The notes under the pieces are model-generated. The model ran no database searches. It worked only from the letters and a program-made list of their open reading frames with translations, and was not told the origin of the DNA. This document shows positions 1-7,936 of a stretch of DNA of 64,000 bases, piece by piece (position 1 is the first letter of the stretch; every line of letters starts with the position of its first letter). The stretch covers positions 1 through 64,000 of the forward strand of contig CANLSM010000003.1 in NCBI GenBank assembly GCA_947493745.1, in the 5' to 3' direction. Origin of the DNA: an uncultured Paracoccaceae bacterium (lineage in GTDB: Bacteria; Pseudomonadota; Alphaproteobacteria; Rhodobacterales; Rhodobacteraceae). Position numbers and translations under genes: made by a program.

Positions 1-27
1 TCCAGTCGTCCCAGTAATCACCACAAC

Positions 28-56
28 AAAAGGGCGGGAACAAACCCCCGCCCTTT
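28..56 (-). terminator. Intrinsic terminator of radC
   Basis: Read on the minus strand, a 10-bp stem (arms at 47-56 and 29-38, GGGCGGG core) with an 8-nt loop is followed by a T-rich stretch (TTTTGTTG). It begins 8 bp beyond the radC stop codon, which fits rho-independent termination of radC. Confidence 0.8.
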
Positions 57-63
57 AAGCTAT

Positions 64-816
64 CTACAAAAGGCCCAGGCTGCGGAAGCTGCTGTCTGTG
101 CCTTTGCCGATGATCACATGATCATGAACCATGATGCCCAACGTCTCGGCTGCTGCCAGAATCCGCTGCGTCATGTTTATGTCAGCCTGAGAGGGTGTCG
201 GATCGCCGGACGGGTGATTATGGACGAGGATCAGCGCTGACGCGTTCAGCTCCAACGCCCGTTTGACGACTTCGCGCGGATAGACTGGCACATGATCCAC
301 CGTCCCGTCCTGCTGTTGCTCATCCGCGATGAGCGTGTTTTTCCGGTCAAGAAAGAGGATGCGGAACTGTTCGGTGTCGCGATGCGCCATGGAGGTCTTG
401 CAATACTGCATCAACTCATCCCAGGATGACAGAACATCCCTGCCCAGCACCCTCGCTTGCGCAAGACGGTGCGCTGCCGCCTCCACAATCTTGAGTTCCT
501 GGATAGCCGCCTGACCTATGCCGCTGACCATGGCGAGCCGCGACGGGGGAGCCGAGATGACCTGATTGAAGCCCCCAAAGGTGGCAAGAAGATCCTTCGC
601 GAGCGGTTTGACGTCCCTGCGGGGGATGGCGCGGAACAGCACGAGCTCCAGCAACTCATAATCGGCCAGCGCAATGGTTCCGGCCCGCATGAAGCGATCC
701 CTCAGGCGCGACCGGTGGCTGCTGTAGTGCTGCACCCCCGACCCGGACGAGATCGCCTCGCCCTCAAATGCCGCCGAGGCCGCCTCGCCAAACTCAAACT
801 CATCCTGTCCAGACAT
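64..816 (-). CDS. radC: RadC family protein (JAB domain)
   Basis: A 250-residue RadC-type protein. The N-terminal half has a helix-hairpin-helix-like region (RLRDRF, LLELVL, MVSGIG). The C-terminal half is a JAB/MPN metalloprotease-like domain with the motif [16 protein letters not shown], which supplies the His and Asp metal ligands. RadC was historically linked to DNA repair, but its biochemical role is unsettled. The ATG at 816 is chosen because the open frame beyond it starts only at TTG, 18 nt upstream. The gene is co-oriented with map, about 56 bp downstream of it, and has its own terminator. Confidence 0.93.
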   Translation of the reverse strand: MSGQDEFEFGEAASAAFEGEAISSGSGVQHYSSHRSRLRDRFMRAGTIALADYELLELVLFRAIPRRDVKPLAKDLLATFGGFNQVISAPPSRLAMVSGIGQAAIQELKIVEAAAHRLAQARVLGRDVLSSWDELMQYCKTSMAHRDTEQFRILFLDRKNTLIADEQQQDGTVDHVPVYPREVVKRALELNASALILVHNHPSGDPTPSQADINMTQRILAAAETLGIMVHDHVIIGKGTDSSFRSLGLL

Positions 817-871
817 AGCTCGACACTGGCGCAAACAGCGTTAATGAATGCTTAACTTTGCGCTCGTGCCT

Positions 872-1690
872 TCAAGATTTCCATGTCGGGTGAAAACGGC
901 CTGCCGGAGATAGCGTGAAGATCTCGCAGCCGGTCTCGGTCACGCCAACGGAGTGCTCGAACTGGGCCGACAGCGACTTGTCACGCGTGACAGCCGTCCA
1001 GTCATCGGCAAGCACCTTCGTCTCGGGGCGGCCCAGATTGATCATCGGCTCAATGGTGAAGAACATGCCGGGCTCCAGCTTCGGCCCGGCCCCCCAACGG
1101 CCATAATGCAGCACATTGGGGGCGGAGTGGAAAACGCGACCAAGCCCGTGCCCGCAAAAATCCCTGACGACCGAGCACCGCTCCCCTTCGGCGTATTTCT
1201 GGATGGCGGCACCGATATCGCCAAAGGTGTTGCCCGGTTTGACCTGCTCGATCCCGAGCATGAGCGCATCATGGGTGATGTTGACCAGCCGCTCAGCCTT
1301 ACGATTTAGGGTACCTGCTGCAAACATCCGGCTGGTATCTCCGTACCAGCCATCCACCACGACCGTCACGTCAATGTTCAGAATATCGCCTTCCCGCAGC
1401 AGCTTCTTGGGTGACGGAATGCCGTGACAGACAACATGGTTGACGGAAATGCAGGTCGCGTGCTGATAGCCGCGATAGCCAATGGTGGCAGAGGTCGCAC
1501 CAACGGCTTCGATATGATCATGCGCAATCTTGTCGAGTTCAGCTGTCGCAACGCCCGGCACCACATGATCCGCGATCATATCCAGAATTTCCGCAGCCAG
1601 TTGGCCTGCCTTCCGCATTCCTGCGAAGTCAGCCGGATCGTGGATGCGAATGCCGTCCTTGTTGAGACGTCTGTTTGTCTGCCCTTCCAA
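872..1690 (-). CDS. map: Type I methionine aminopeptidase
   Basis: A 272-residue enzyme that removes the initiator methionine from nascent cytosolic proteins. The pita-bread fold is evident: NHVVCHGIPS, then the metal ligands in LNIDVTVVVDGWYGDTSRMF, the His in CGHGLGRVFHSAPNV, the Glu in FTIEPM and the final Glu in FEHSVGVTETG. The start appears to be TTG, with AGGAGGT seven bases upstream; no ATG fits the family N-terminus better. It sits between sfsA and radC on the same strand. Confidence 0.95.
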   Translation of the reverse strand: MEGQTNRRLNKDGIRIHDPADFAGMRKAGQLAAEILDMIADHVVPGVATAELDKIAHDHIEAVGATSATIGYRGYQHATCISVNHVVCHGIPSPKKLLREGDILNIDVTVVVDGWYGDTSRMFAAGTLNRKAERLVNITHDALMLGIEQVKPGNTFGDIGAAIQKYAEGERCSVVRDFCGHGLGRVFHSAPNVLHYGRWGAGPKLEPGMFFTIEPMINLGRPETKVLADDWTAVTRDKSLSAQFEHSVGVTETGCEIFTLSPAGRFHPTWKS

Positions 1691-1765
1691 AGGCGTACCT
1701 CCTGCGTGAACGTCCGATATCTAGCCGAAAATGCAGCGGTAAGAAAGATCGGTATTTGGCCGGAG

Positions 1766-2473
1766 TTAAGGAATATCGACCGGCAGGGGTGAACGGATCG
1801 AGATCCCCGCCGGGCTGATCGCCGTGTCGTAGCATATCATCTCGACACCTGCCGCGCGGGCGGCCGCGAAGGCCTGTGCATAGGCCGGGTCGAGATCGGG
1901 CGCGAGGCGGAAGGCCGTGCAGTCCGTGCGTTGCACCAGATAGAACATCACCGCCCGATGCCCCTGGGCTACCATTTCAGACAATTCGCGCAGATGCTTC
2001 GCGCCGCGTGCGGTGACGCTGTCGGGAAACTCGGCATGGGACCCATCGCGCCTCAGATGCACATTCTTGACTTCGATATATGTATCGGGCCGACCGGGTC
2101 CTGTGGCCAGAAAGTCGATCCGACTGTTCTGCCCATATTTTACTTCCGCTCTGATATCCGCATATCCGGCCAGTTCGGCGATATCTCCCGACCGCAGCGT
2201 ATCGCCGACAACCCTGTTAGGGATGCTCGTATCAATCCCGGCCCAATGCCCGTCCGGCAACTCCACAAGGCGCCATGCAAATTTGAGCTTTCGCTTGGGG
2301 TTGTCGTTCGGCTCCACCCAGATGGCCATGCCGGGATCCTTCAATCCGAGCATGGCGCCGGGGTTTGCGCAATGGGCCGTCACCTCACGCCCGTCTTCGA
2401 GCGTGACGTCGGCCAGAAAGCGTTTATATCTGCGCAGGAGAATACCGCGGACAAGGGGTCTGTCGAACTGCAT
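1766..2473 (-). CDS. sfsA: SfsA family protein (sugar fermentation stimulation homologue)
   Basis: The 235-residue protein has the expected SfsA length. It starts with MQFDRPLVRG and carries the family blocks VTAHCANPGAM, SRIDFLATG and the nuclease-like YIEVKNV followed by FPDSVTARGAKHL. SfsA proteins have an N-terminal OB-like domain and a nuclease-like C-terminal domain; their cellular role is poorly defined. The ATG start lies 45 bp from the divergent molybdopterin-domain gene, so the two probably share a compact promoter region. Confidence 0.92.
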   Translation of the reverse strand: MQFDRPLVRGILLRRYKRFLADVTLEDGREVTAHCANPGAMLGLKDPGMAIWVEPNDNPKRKLKFAWRLVELPDGHWAGIDTSIPNRVVGDTLRSGDIAELAGYADIRAEVKYGQNSRIDFLATGPGRPDTYIEVKNVHLRRDGSHAEFPDSVTARGAKHLRELSEMVAQGHRAVMFYLVQRTDCTAFRLAPDLDPAYAQAFAAARAAGVEMICYDTAISPAGISIRSPLPVDIP

Positions 2474-2518
2474 GGTCCCTGCTAGCGCGCCCGCGTCACA
2501 GGTTCAAGGAGATGTGCG

Positions 2519-3235
2519 ATGCAAAACCCCACTGCGGCCATGCTGGTGATCGGAGACGAAATTCTTTCCGGTCGCACCCGTGATGCGAACATGTATCACC
2601 TTGCGGGGCGGCTGACCGATCACGGTGTGGACCTGCGCGAGGTGCGGGTTGTGTCCGACGACAAGGCTGCAATCGTGACCGCGATCCTTGCCTTGAAGGA
2701 CGCGCATGATCACGTTTTCACCAGCGGAGGCATTGGCCCGACCCATGATGACATCACGGCGGATTGCATAGCCGAGGCGTTCGGTGTTGGCATCGATGTG
2801 CGCGAGGATGCCCGCAGCATTCTGGCGACGAACTATGCAGGGGGGAAGGCCGATCTGAATCCGTCCCGACTGAGGATGGCGCGGATCCCGGATGGGGCGG
2901 ATCTGATCGACAATCCGGTCTCCAAGGCACCGGGCTTCAGGATCGGCAATGTGTATGTGATGGCCGGGGTGCCTAGCGTTTTCAACGCCATGGTTGAAAG
3001 CGTGCTGGCGAGCCTGACTGGCGGTGCGCCCCTGATCTCGGAAACCGTGCGCATTGATCGCGGCGAGAGCGACATTGCGGGCCCCCTGGGCGAGATTGCA
3101 AAGGCGATCCCGGATGTGTCCATCGGATCCTATCCGTTCCAACAGGACGGGCGGTTCGGATGCAATATCGTGCTGCGCAGCCAGAATGAAGAAAGTCTGA
3201 CTGAAGCAACAAGACGGGTCCGCGCACTTGTCTGA
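2519..3235 (+). CDS. Molybdopterin-binding (MoaB/Mog, CinA-N-like) domain protein
   Basis: A 238-residue single-domain protein related to the N-terminal half of CinA and to MoaB/Mog. It shows AAMLVIGDEILSGRTRD near the N-terminus and TSGGIGPTHDDIT around residues 74-86, the GGxGxxxxD nucleotide/pterin-binding loop. It later has PGFRIGNVYVMAGVPSVF. The CinA C-terminal deamidase domain is absent, so I do not call it cinA. A good SD (AAGGAG) lies 8 nt before the ATG. The specific substrate is unknown. Confidence 0.85.
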   Translation: MQNPTAAMLVIGDEILSGRTRDANMYHLAGRLTDHGVDLREVRVVSDDKAAIVTAILALKDAHDHVFTSGGIGPTHDDITADCIAEAFGVGIDVREDARSILATNYAGGKADLNPSRLRMARIPDGADLIDNPVSKAPGFRIGNVYVMAGVPSVFNAMVESVLASLTGGAPLISETVRIDRGESDIAGPLGEIAKAIPDVSIGSYPFQQDGRFGCNIVLRSQNEESLTEATRRVRALV

Positions 3236-3355
3236 TCGCATTGGCCGGTATTTGCCGGAGAGATTTGACCGACATGATGCACTTAAAGTCTTTGGTTCCC
3301 TCAGGTATGCAGTATACCGAACGCGACGATCTGAGACCTTGAGCAAACGTTCTGT

Positions 3356-3441
3356 GCGGGCGTGATGGAATGGTAGACATACCAGACTTAAAATCTGAGG
3401 GGCGTATGCCCGTGTGGGTTCGAGTCCCACCGCCCGCACCA
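3356..3441 (+). tRNA. tRNA-Leu (anticodon UAA)
   Basis: An 86-nt tRNA with a long variable arm. The 7-bp acceptor stem GCGGGCG/CGCCCGC is followed by an encoded A-CCA. The anticodon loop CTTAAAA gives UAA. The variable arm forms GGGC/GCCC and the T arm is GTGGG-TTCGAGT-CCCAC. The top pair of the anticodon stem is a C-A mismatch. The 3' end directly abuts the recombinase remnant, making this gene the probable attachment site of the lost element. Confidence 0.97.
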
Positions 3442-3442
3442 T

Positions 3443-3986
3443 AACAGACTTGAGGGTCTGTGAGACTCCCTAACGCTTTGAGCGGAAACGCTAATTCGGC
3501 GGTTCTAGAACCCTCATTCCGGCAGTATCTGATACGGACTGTGAAGGCCAGTTTGAGCACTAGTCTGCGTGCTGCAACACTCCCACTTTCCCATGTTTTC
3601 CAAGGGCTTGAGAGAAACATCAGGGCCGGTTCATATTTTTCAGGCATGCTGCCTTTTGGTTCGCGCTGTTGTTCCAAGGTTTCCAACAGACGTGCTTTCT
3701 GCCTGTTAAGTTCTCCAATCTTCGATTCATAGGGTTCGATGACGGCCAAGTTGGACGACTCCATAATGCGTCCGAGCAAAGTTTCCGTTTGCTTCTCGAT
3801 ATCCTGGATTCGGAGCTTTGTCGCTGCTGCGTTCTCTGCCGCCTGTTCTCTCAGACCCGCCCAGGCATCACGGAACATTTCTGTTGCGAGCGTGATCAGC
3901 CCCTTGGTCGGCTGCAAAGACTTCACAAGGTCTCCGACGTCGTTCTCCAGCTTATCACGCGGGACAGACTTGCCGTATGTCTGACG
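3443..3986 (-). pseudogene. Serine recombinase remnant (C-terminal part)
   Basis: The open stretch encodes about 175 residues that resemble the C-terminal end of large serine (resolvase-type) recombinases. It begins DKLENDVGDLVKSLQP, continues through a coiled-coil region (LRIQDIEKQTETLLGRI, IGELNRQKARLLETLE) and ends RLVLKLAF, IRYCRNEG, FPLKALGSL. An in-frame TGA at 3987-3989 cuts it off, and no catalytic N-terminal resolvase domain is present. The reading frame has no stop before the tRNA-Leu; an apparent continuation into antisense tRNA is meaningless. I infer a decayed integration gene. Family assignment rests on recognised C-terminal style, not a search. Confidence 0.75.
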
Positions 3987-4142
3987 TCAGCATAAAGACG
4001 CATTCACCGCTTGGCGCTATCCTCACAAGGAAAAGAAGTCGATGAGATCCATCAAGGCACCTTTGAAGCGACGCTCGGGACGGTACTTTGGGAGTTTAGA
4101 AAGAGGTACCGCATTGATCCGCTGAAACCGTTTCGGCCTTAG
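3985..4142 (+). pseudogene. Unrecognised frameshifted gene fragment
   Basis: Two overlapping frames read like one protein broken by a shift in an A-rich run near 4028-4038. The first frame gives KDAFTAWRYPHKEK. The second continues VDEIHQGTFEATLGTVL, then WEFRKRYRIDPLKPFRP and a TAG stop at 4140-4142. Charged and aromatic composition looks coding, but there is no start codon or ribosome site. I do not recognise the family. It is most likely cargo debris of the element that once sat behind the tRNA-Leu. Confidence 0.35.
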
Positions 4143-4238
4143 TTCGAAAGTCCGCTTTGTAGAAGTTGCACTGCGGAATCGGGATCAGCGATGGACGTCG
4201 GCTTCGGGACGTAGGTATCAACTAAAGGTTGGGTGACG

Positions 4239-4701
4239 CTATGCGCTCGGCTCAAGTCCAATAGAGGTAACCCAATCGCGGACCAGTCGAGCATACTGCC
4301 GGGTCGAGATGTGAAGTGGTTCGTGAAAGCGTCCTGGCCACAGATACTCCTGCCCGGTCATCATGGGATCTGCGGGCCACTGTTTAAGCGATGCGCGTGC
4401 CCTCGTTGATCTCAAAGCGCACTGGTTTTCCAGTCTTGCTATGTAGTGTTGATGTGCGCTCCTTGAGCTGGCTGGCGGCGTACACATCGGCGACCTTCAG
4501 TCGAACGACATCGCAGCCGCGCAGCTTGCTGTCGACGGCCGCATTGAACAGGGCAAGATCCCGGCGGTTTTCAGCAATCTCAAGACCAACACGAATAGCC
4601 CATACATGCTTCGGAAGAAGTGGCCGCTTCTGGCCGCCGATCCGCCCCTTGTTCCAGGCAGGTTGTCTTGGTCGAACGGCGGGTAGGTTTGGTATTTTCA
4701 T
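4239..4701 (-). pseudogene. Tyrosine recombinase (phage-type integrase) pseudogene
   Basis: From an ATG at 4701 the frame encodes a typical alphaproteobacterial integrase N-terminus: KGRIGGQKRPLLPKHVWAIR, then LALFNAAVDSKLRGCDVVRLKV, which carries the first catalytic Arg. Near 4393-4398 (CGCGC run) the frame ends in NEGTRIA-stop. The continuation RASLKQWPADPM, YLWPGRFHEP, STRQYARLVRDWVTSIGLEPSA lies in the next frame. A stop follows where the HxxR box and the catalytic Tyr should be. The gene is therefore both frameshifted and missing about its last 60 residues. Confidence 0.85.
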
Positions 4702-5046
4702 GACGGTTCCTCCAGTCCGCCGCGGCCAGAAGATTGCCGACTCGATGCCGGCAGAGTGAGTCTAACGCACGATATCGCTGCGCACCCGAAGTCCGCAACG
4801 AACCCATAATTGACATCTGAGGCATCCATCGAACGTAAAACGCTCTTTGCCATCAGTAGGCAAAATCGAGCGCAAGTGGCTTTCGGGCTAAGAGCAAAAA
4901 AATCTTGCTCGGGAACAGAGTATCAACCTAGGCTTTTCTTACGGCTGTGTTTCCGGCCTTTCGCTTCCGCAATAAGCGACGTTCCAACGCGGTGTATTGC
5001 GGACCGGATATTTTAGTGAACCAAGAAACATCAAGGGAGATGACCG
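4702..5046. other. Non-coding stretch between integrase remnant and phoX-like gene
   Basis: About 345 bp with lower GC than the surroundings. Small open frames in it have no ribosome site and no coding character. It should contain the former integrase promoter (minus strand) and the promoter of the downstream phosphatase gene. I see no clear PhoB box. The only assignable element is the SD AGGGAG about 7 nt before the downstream ATG. Confidence 0.5.
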
Positions 5047-6942
5047 ATGAAAGACGTAGACCTTACTGAGATCTCTGCGGACGACTGGGATGAGTTAAAC
5101 GACCCACGCCCCTCCGAGTCCGACTTTGATCGTGTCGTTGAGGAAGCGATTTCGCGAAGAGGATTCCTTGGCGGAGCTTTGGCCTTCGGTTCAGGCGCTG
5201 CAACCATGGGCACTGGCACTCTTCTGTCAACGACCTCGGCCGACGCGATGGGAACCAGCAGATTCGCCTTCGCTCCCATTGGAATTGCTACGGACAGCAC
5301 CGTTCATGTGCCAGAGGGATATAGCTGGTCTGTTGTTGCGCGTTGGGGAGATGCGCTCACGTCCGATGCTGCACCTTTCGACCCGGCTTCGGGTCACTCA
5401 GCCGAGAATGCTTCGAAAGTGTTCGGCGAGAACACCGATGGCATGTGGCTCTACAACATCGACGGTCACGAAGTGGTCGCGGTCAATAACGAATACGCCA
5501 ATCGCCGTACCAACCTTCCTTACGAAGGCGACGCCGCCGGTACGCCACAGAGCCTGGATGATGTTCGCCTGTTCCAAGGTATTCAAGGTGTGACGGTTTT
5601 TGAAGTGGCCCCCGATGACAGCGGCCAGTACCAGATCGTCGTGGACTCGCCCTTCAACCGACGGATCGATCACAACACGCAGATGGAAATCACAGGGCCG
5701 GCAGCTGGTCATGACTTGATGAAAACAGCAGCCGATCCAAACGGCACGATGTCTCTGGGCACGATGAATAACTGCGGTTCTGGCCCCACACCCTGGGGCA
5801 CCTACCTGACCTGCGAAGAGAACTTCAACGGATATTTCGGTTCGACCGACGAGACTGCCGAACTCACCGATGGGATGAAGCGCTATGGCGTGGGCGTTGA
5901 AGGTTGGGGTTACGACTATCACAAGTGGGACGAGCGTTTTGATATCTCGAAGAACCCGAACGAGCCCAACAGGGCCGGCTGGGTGGTTGAAATCGATCCC
6001 TCTGATCCGACCTCGACGCCGAAAAAGCGCACTGGACTTGGACGGATCAAGCACGAGAACGCAGCAGTGACCATCGCGCCGTCTGGGCATGTCGTGGTCT
6101 ATATGGGCGATGATGAGCGTGGTGAGTACCTGTACAAGTTCGTGTCCAACGACACCTATGCCCCCGGCAAGGACACAGAAAACCTTCTCAATGACGGCAC
6201 TCTTTATGCGGCCAAGTTTCATTGGGACGGCACTGGCGAATGGCTTGCGCTGACGCCCGAAAGCACCGGGATGAACGCGGTCGAGATCCTGATCCACACC
6301 CGCATGGCTGCCTCGGCTGTAGGTGCATCGACTATGGACCGGCCCGAGTGGGTGCAGGTCAACCCGATTGCGGCAGAGGGCTATGCCGCGCTCACCAACA
6401 ATAGGAACCGCGGTGTGAAGCCAAATGCAGGCGGGGATGACACCAGCGTCAACGGTCCGAATCCAAGGGATGTCAACAACTTCGGTCAGGTCGTACGCTG
6501 GTTCCCGGCCAATGATGACCACGCGACCGAAGCGTTTCGCTGGGACCTCTTTGTCATGGCAGGGAACCCCGCGACGCAGGAGGGCGCTTACAAGGGATCT
6601 TCGAACGTCAATGAGGGGAACATGTTCAACTCGCCCGACGGTCTGATGTTCGACAGCGCGGGTCTTGTCTGGATTCAAACCGACGGCAACGATGACAACG
6701 AAGGCGACTTCGAGGGTCAGGGCAACAATCAGATGCTGGCCGGCGATCCGGTGACAGGAGAGATCCAGCGCTTCCTCACAGGCCCGAACGGCAGTGAGGT
6801 GACAGGTCTCTGTTGGTCGACGGACCGCAAGACAATGTTCGTTGGCATTCAGCACCCCGGTGGATCGTTCCCCGATGGGGAGGGTCTGCCACGGTCCGCA
6901 ATCGTGGCGGTCTGGCGTGATGACGGTGCGCTCGTCGGTTAA
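5047..6942 (+). CDS. PhoX family phosphatase (DUF839), Tat-exported
   Basis: A 631-residue PhoX-type protein, a Ca/Fe-dependent periplasmic phosphatase family used under phosphate limitation. A long acidic N-region precedes the twin-arginine signal SRRGFLGGALAF (about residues 37-48). Family motifs follow: VVAVNNEYANRR, TYLTCEENFNGYF, GRIKHENAAV, YMGDDERGEYLYKFV and SPDGLMFDSAGLVWIQTDGND. These provide the Glu/His/Asp metal and phosphate ligands known for PhoX. The gene stands alone between the integration scar and a terminator hairpin. Not every DUF839 member is a proven phosphatase, so activity is inferred. Confidence 0.88.
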   Translation: MKDVDLTEISADDWDELNDPRPSESDFDRVVEEAISRRGFLGGALAFGSGAATMGTGTLLSTTSADAMGTSRFAFAPIGIATDSTVHVPEGYSWSVVARWGDALTSDAAPFDPASGHSAENASKVFGENTDGMWLYNIDGHEVVAVNNEYANRRTNLPYEGDAAGTPQSLDDVRLFQGIQGVTVFEVAPDDSGQYQIVVDSPFNRRIDHNTQMEITGPAAGHDLMKTAADPNGTMSLGTMNNCGSGPTPWGTYLTCEENFNGYFGSTDETAELTDGMKRYGVGVEGWGYDYHKWDERFDISKNPNEPNRAGWVVEIDPSDPTSTPKKRTGLGRIKHENAAVTIAPSGHVVVYMGDDERGEYLYKFVSNDTYAPGKDTENLLNDGTLYAAKFHWDGTGEWLALTPESTGMNAVEILIHTRMAASAVGASTMDRPEWVQVNPIAAEGYAALTNNRNRGVKPNAGGDDTSVNGPNPRDVNNFGQVVRWFPANDDHATEAFRWDLFVMAGNPATQEGAYKGSSNVNEGNMFNSPDGLMFDSAGLVWIQTDGNDDNEGDFEGQGNNQMLAGDPVTGEIQRFLTGPNGSEVTGLCWSTDRKTMFVGIQHPGGSFPDGEGLPRSAIVAVWRDDGALVG

Positions 6943-6987
6943 GAACCGGAGAAAAGTGATAGATGGTCCTGGGATCACCTAACAATT

Positions 6988-7016
6988 GGCGCCCGTTCCT
7001 TACAGGAATGGGCGCC
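6988..7016 (+). terminator. Hairpin downstream of phoX-like gene
   Basis: A 12-bp stem (GGCGCCCGTTCC pairing with GGAATGGGCGCC, one G-U) closes a 5-nt loop, 45 bp beyond the stop codon. No T-run follows, so it may act as a transcript-stabilising or weak termination structure. Confidence 0.65.
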
Positions 7017-7289
7017 CTGCGCTTCAGTTGAGTGCAATTTAAACCGTCCAGCCTTAGCTGATTGCGGCCAAGAGAGTTTTGTCCGCACAGTGTTGGTTTG
7101 AACACCTCTTGATTTTGCGCTCGCTGCCAATGGCAAGTTTGACTGACTGTAATGTAACACTCGGTGACCTCGGCCAACGGCGGGTAGCTGATCATATATA
7201 GGCACTAAAACGTAGAGGGTTGGAGTGACTAAGTAGAGACTAAACCACTCTAGTCTCTACTTGATTTCACATTAAGTCATTGAAAATAT
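7017..7289. other. Non-coding spacer before tRNA-Lys
   Basis: No gene with a ribosome site or coding character is visible here. Its only obvious structure is the perfect 11-bp inverted repeat at 7232-7261, annotated separately. Confidence 0.5.
7232..7261. repeat. Perfect 11-bp inverted repeat
   Basis: AGTAGAGACTA and its exact complement TAGTCTCTACT are separated by 8 nt. It lies about 30 bp downstream of the 3' end of the minus-strand tRNA-Lys, so on that strand it may be the tRNA terminator. AT content is high and there is no strong T-run, so another role, such as a protein site, is possible. Confidence 0.6.
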
Positions 7290-7365
7290 TGGTGAGCCCG
7301 ACAGGATTCGAACCTGTGACCCACTGATTAAAAGTCAGTTGCTCTACCAACTGAGCTACGGGCCC
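7290..7365 (-). tRNA. tRNA-Lys (anticodon UUU)
   Basis: A 76-nt tRNA with encoded CCA. The acceptor stem GGGCCCG pairs with CGGGCTC (one G-U). The D-arm is GCTCAGTTGGTAGAGC, the anticodon stem-loop CTGA-CTTTTAA-TCAG gives UUU, and the T-arm is CAGG-TTCGAAT-CCTG. All arms fold canonically. Confidence 0.97.
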
Positions 7366-7477
7366 ATCCGAAGCGCCTCAATAGGCGGTCGGGTTGGTCG
7401 GGTCAAGGGATTTGTCTGGGTTTTCTTTCTCCTGTGAGGGTCAGACTGTTGAGCGTGCGGAGGGCATGCAATCAGGG

Positions 7478-7524
7478 TTGACATGATACTATTTGGTACC
7501 ATTTAAGTAATACCGAAAAGTATC
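7478..7524 (+). promoter_or_regulatory. Promoter/operator of the ArsR-SRPBCC operon
   Basis: A TTGACA -35-like hexamer at 7478-7483 is followed by an inverted repeat. The left arm GATACTATTTGGTA lies at 7485-7498 and the right arm TACCGAAAAGTATC at 7511-7524. Twelve of 14 positions pair. The arms flank the expected -10 region, so a bound repressor would block RNA polymerase. The encoded ArsR-type regulator is the natural candidate (inference). Confidence 0.7.
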
Positions 7525-7538
7525 ACAAAGGAGATCGC

Positions 7539-7613
7539 ATGAAACACCCTGAAGCGAAGACACATCTGGGGGGCAATGCCCTGCAAAATCCGGCACAAAG
7601 GGGGGCGTCATGA
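7539..7613 (+). CDS. 24-residue leader ORF, unknown
   Basis: An ATG preceded by a strong SD (AAAGGAG, 5-nt spacing) opens a 24-codon frame reading MKHPEAKTHLGG then NALQNPAQRGAS. Its TGA overlaps the ATG of the downstream regulator (ATGA), which implies translational coupling. It has no run of a single amino acid as in attenuation leaders, and no membrane segment. It could be a true small protein or simply a coupling device. I do not recognise it. Confidence 0.5.
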   Translation: MKHPEAKTHLGGNALQNPAQRGAS

Positions 7614-7936
7614 TTGCTTTACAGGGCACCTTCAGGGCGCTCGCTGATCCAACCCGACGCGATATTCTCGTGATGCTTTCCAGAGAGGACATGACGGTTG
7701 CCGGTGTCTCGGAGCACTTCGAGATGACCCGGGCGGCCGTCAAGAAGCATCTCGTTGTGCTTGAAGAGGGGCATCTGATCTCGGTGAGACGGCAGGGCCG
7801 GGAGACCATCAACAAGCTGCGACCGCAGGCGCTCAAATCGGCCCAGGACTGGTTGAATCACTTCAGCGACTTCTGGGACACCCATCTGGACAATCTGAAA
7901 TCGGCTGTTGAAGCTGAGGGAGACGACACGAAATGA
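7610..7936 (+). CDS. ArsR family winged-helix transcriptional regulator
   Basis: A 108-residue one-domain regulator. ALADPTRRDILVML opens the fold, and the recognition helix lies in VSEHFEMTRAAVKKHLVVLEE; the wing is ISVRRQGRETIN. No cysteine-rich metal site is present, so it belongs to the SRPBCC-linked ArsR subgroup rather than metal sensors. It overlaps the next gene by 4 bp (ATGA). In such pairs the regulator usually controls its own operon, which fits the inverted repeat upstream. Confidence 0.9.
   Translation: MIALQGTFRALADPTRRDILVMLSREDMTVAGVSEHFEMTRAAVKKHLVVLEEGHLISVRRQGRETINKLRPQALKSAQDWLNHFSDFWDTHLDNLKSAVEAEGDDTK

Noticed and set aside
2982-3926. A 314-residue minus-strand protein running from the recombinase remnant through the tRNA and into the molybdopterin gene
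   Set aside because: Only its first part is a recombinase remnant. The GGGTRTHTG-type middle is antisense tRNA, and the rest is antisense to a confident gene.
5398-6978. A 526-residue minus-strand frame opposite the PhoX-like gene
   Set aside because: It lies entirely antisense to a gene with a Tat signal and clear family motifs; its composition is not that of a real protein.
6975-7205. A 76-residue minus-strand ORF over the phoX-like terminator region
   Set aside because: It reads through the hairpin, has no ribosome site and shows no domain.
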